Assembly: GCA_944739405.2 (NCBI GenBank)
Contig: OX123182.2
Location: forward strand, 90,822,051 to 90,886,050
From: Euclidia mi
Lineage: Eukaryota > Arthropoda > Insecta > Lepidoptera > Erebidae
Reading direction: 5' to 3'
Length of the DNA stretch: 64,000 bases
Each line of letters starts with the position of its first letter. Within the stretch, counting starts at the first letter, position 1. Shown here in pieces: positions 63,020 through 64,000 of this stretch. The notes beneath the pieces were generated by a model. It saw only the letters and a program-made list of their open reading frames with translations. It was not told where the DNA came from and did no database searches. The position numbers and the translations under genes are program-made.

Positions 63020-64000
63020 TATAGACGGGAATTAACGCGAACATGCAAATTAGGTATTGACATACCTTATTTTGCTTGACGTTTCGAGACGGTTGCACGT
63101 CCCGTGGTCGCAAGCTGACTGGTGTGGCGATGTCATGTTTCCGACTTTTCCGAGTGCGAGGTAGAAGATTCTATTTCTACCCGCGGGTCGTTGATATTCG
63201 AAGTACCGGCGCAAAACACACTAACCGTATTTGTATATTGAACATTCGCCGACTGCGCGTCAAAGTGGGGTGTTGTTAGCCGAATCACAGGATTCCACGC
63301 CGATGACAATTTGAAGCCCTCTTCTCGATTGAAATTTTTATGTTTTCTGATTTCAATCGCTTTACGCACAACTCTTGGGTAAAAGTGGCGTTCCGTGGAG
63401 AGGACTTGGGGACGATGAAATTCAATCCAGTGATTGGTGCCCGATTGAAGTAAATGTTCCGCAATCGCCGATTTGTTCGTTTGACGGTTCTTTACGGCTG
63501 CGATGTGCTCCTTAATACGTTCAGCGATAGTCCGCTTCGTTTGCCCTATGTAAGAGCTTCCGCAGCTGCAGTTGATTTTATAGACACCTGGGGTTTGTAG
63601 CGGTAGAACATCCTTTGGTGTGCCCACCATGTTGTATACTTTGGCCCCTGGTGTAAATACTGTCGGAATGGAGTAGTTTTTTAACTTGTCTCCTATTTTA
63701 TCCGTAACACCTCTAATGTAGGGCATGTAGGTCGGTTGTCTATTTACCGCCGGATGTTTATCGCGCTTGATAGGCCGCGTCATTCGTCGTTGTACCTGGT
63801 ATCCGTTCTTCCTAAGTACCTCCTGAACATGGTCTAGCTCTAGCTTCAAATGCTCAGGGTCACAGAGGTCATGTGCTCTGTTTTTTAGTGACGTCACAAC
63901 GGATTGCAGGTGTCGAGGGTGGTGGTGCGACATGGCATGCAGGTATCTATCTGTGTGCGTAGGCTTCCGGTATACACAGTGTGTTAAGGACCCATCTGGT
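63020..64000 (-). mobile_element. Penelope-like element, second family, minus strand, cut by window edge
   Basis: Coding region 63133-64000 plus a 3' flank to about 63020. It differs clearly from the 6195-9303 element yet keeps the same domain order and the GACCACGG...CGAAACGTC motif pair (minus strand, 63109-63079). Confidence 0.83.
63133..64000 (-). CDS. Penelope-like polyprotein C-terminus with intact GIY-YIG motif (partial)
   Basis: One open minus-strand frame from the window edge to a stop at 63133. It starts VYRKPTHTDRYLHAMSHHHP, passes PTYMPYIRGVTDKI and reaches the GIY-YIG domain: GVYKINCSCGSSYIGQTKRT, IAERIKEHIAAVKNR, then SGTNHWIEFHRPQVLSTERH. Tyr of SSYIG is present, unlike both copies of the other family. 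No stop or frameshift in the visible 289 codons, so this copy may be younger. RT palm motifs would lie beyond 64000. Confidence 0.82.
   Translation of the reverse strand, partial: PDGSLTHCVYRKPTHTDRYLHAMSHHHPRHLQSVVTSLKNRAHDLCDPEHLKLELDHVQEVLRKNGYQVQRRMTRPIKRDKHPAVNRQPTYMPYIRGVTDKIGDKLKNYSIPTVFTPGAKVYNMVGTPKDVLPLQTPGVYKINCSCGSSYIGQTKRTIAERIKEHIAAVKNRQTNKSAIAEHLLQSGTNHWIEFHRPQVLSTERHFYPRVVRKAIEIRKHKNFNREEGFKLSSAWNPVIRLTTPHFDAQSANVQYTNTVSVFCAGTSNINDPRVEIESSTSHSEKSET

Overview
The window looks like a gene-poor, AT-rich stretch of an insect nuclear genome, most likely a moth or butterfly. This rests on the families present: tRNA-derived SINEs with GATAGCCTAGTGG heads, RTE, R1-like and Jockey/CR1-like LINE tails, Penelope-like elements, Helitrons ending in CTAG, PIF/Harbinger and mariner-like DNA transposons, and short CCTAA runs. 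No bacterial operons, rRNA genes or CRISPR arrays were seen. The species call is inference; the repeat content is read directly.

Layout. 1-1200: end of a retroelement polyprotein with a restriction-like endonuclease (copy 1). 1389-5960: a nearly full-length, frameshifted Jockey/CR1-type LINE. 6195-9303: a Penelope-like element with an inverted 3' fragment in front and two 77-bp direct repeats. 10102-17914: a PIF/Harbinger element with TTA target duplication, split by a 510-bp poly(A) retroelement piece and by a 5.6-kb unit carrying an R1/I-like LINE that has lost its endonuclease. That Harbinger sits just past the stop codon of a second, near full-length copy of the 1-1200 family (17929-20820, minus strand), whose frame is intact except for four stop codons. 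21-26 kb: SINEs, an RTE fragment and perfect hairpins. 26392-28743: the one convincing host gene, two coding exons of a secreted glycine-rich peptide precursor, with SINEs in its intron. 29-37 kb: LINE and SINE fragments and a 206-bp Helitron. 37755-41812: two ~835-bp inverted arms around a 2.4-kb spacer.

41660-48110 is a nest at least five levels deep: Harbinger > mariner (41870-47742) > a TA-flanked element with GGYGGGTCCACACAG ends (41987-46748) > a foldback-like element built of ~112-bp tandem monomers (42702-46345) > a 970-bp DNA transposon with a 4-bp duplication (44532-45501). 52246-56979 is an LTR retrotransposon whose interior has lost nearly all coding capacity and instead carries tandem stem-loop modules with compensatory base changes. 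58.7-64 kb: a second Helitron, LINE tails, an internally deleted LINE and a second Penelope-like family running off the window edge.

Most plausible new biology: (1) the covarying stem-loop array of the LTR element; (2) the foldback element whose every monomer carries two YY1/Pho-like sites; (3) the 970-bp transposon derived from an element encoding a Cys-containing protein family I cannot place in a superfamily; (4) the zinc-finger/RT/endonuclease retroelement family. Almost every mobile gene here is broken, so these are fossils of families that may be intact elsewhere in the genome.
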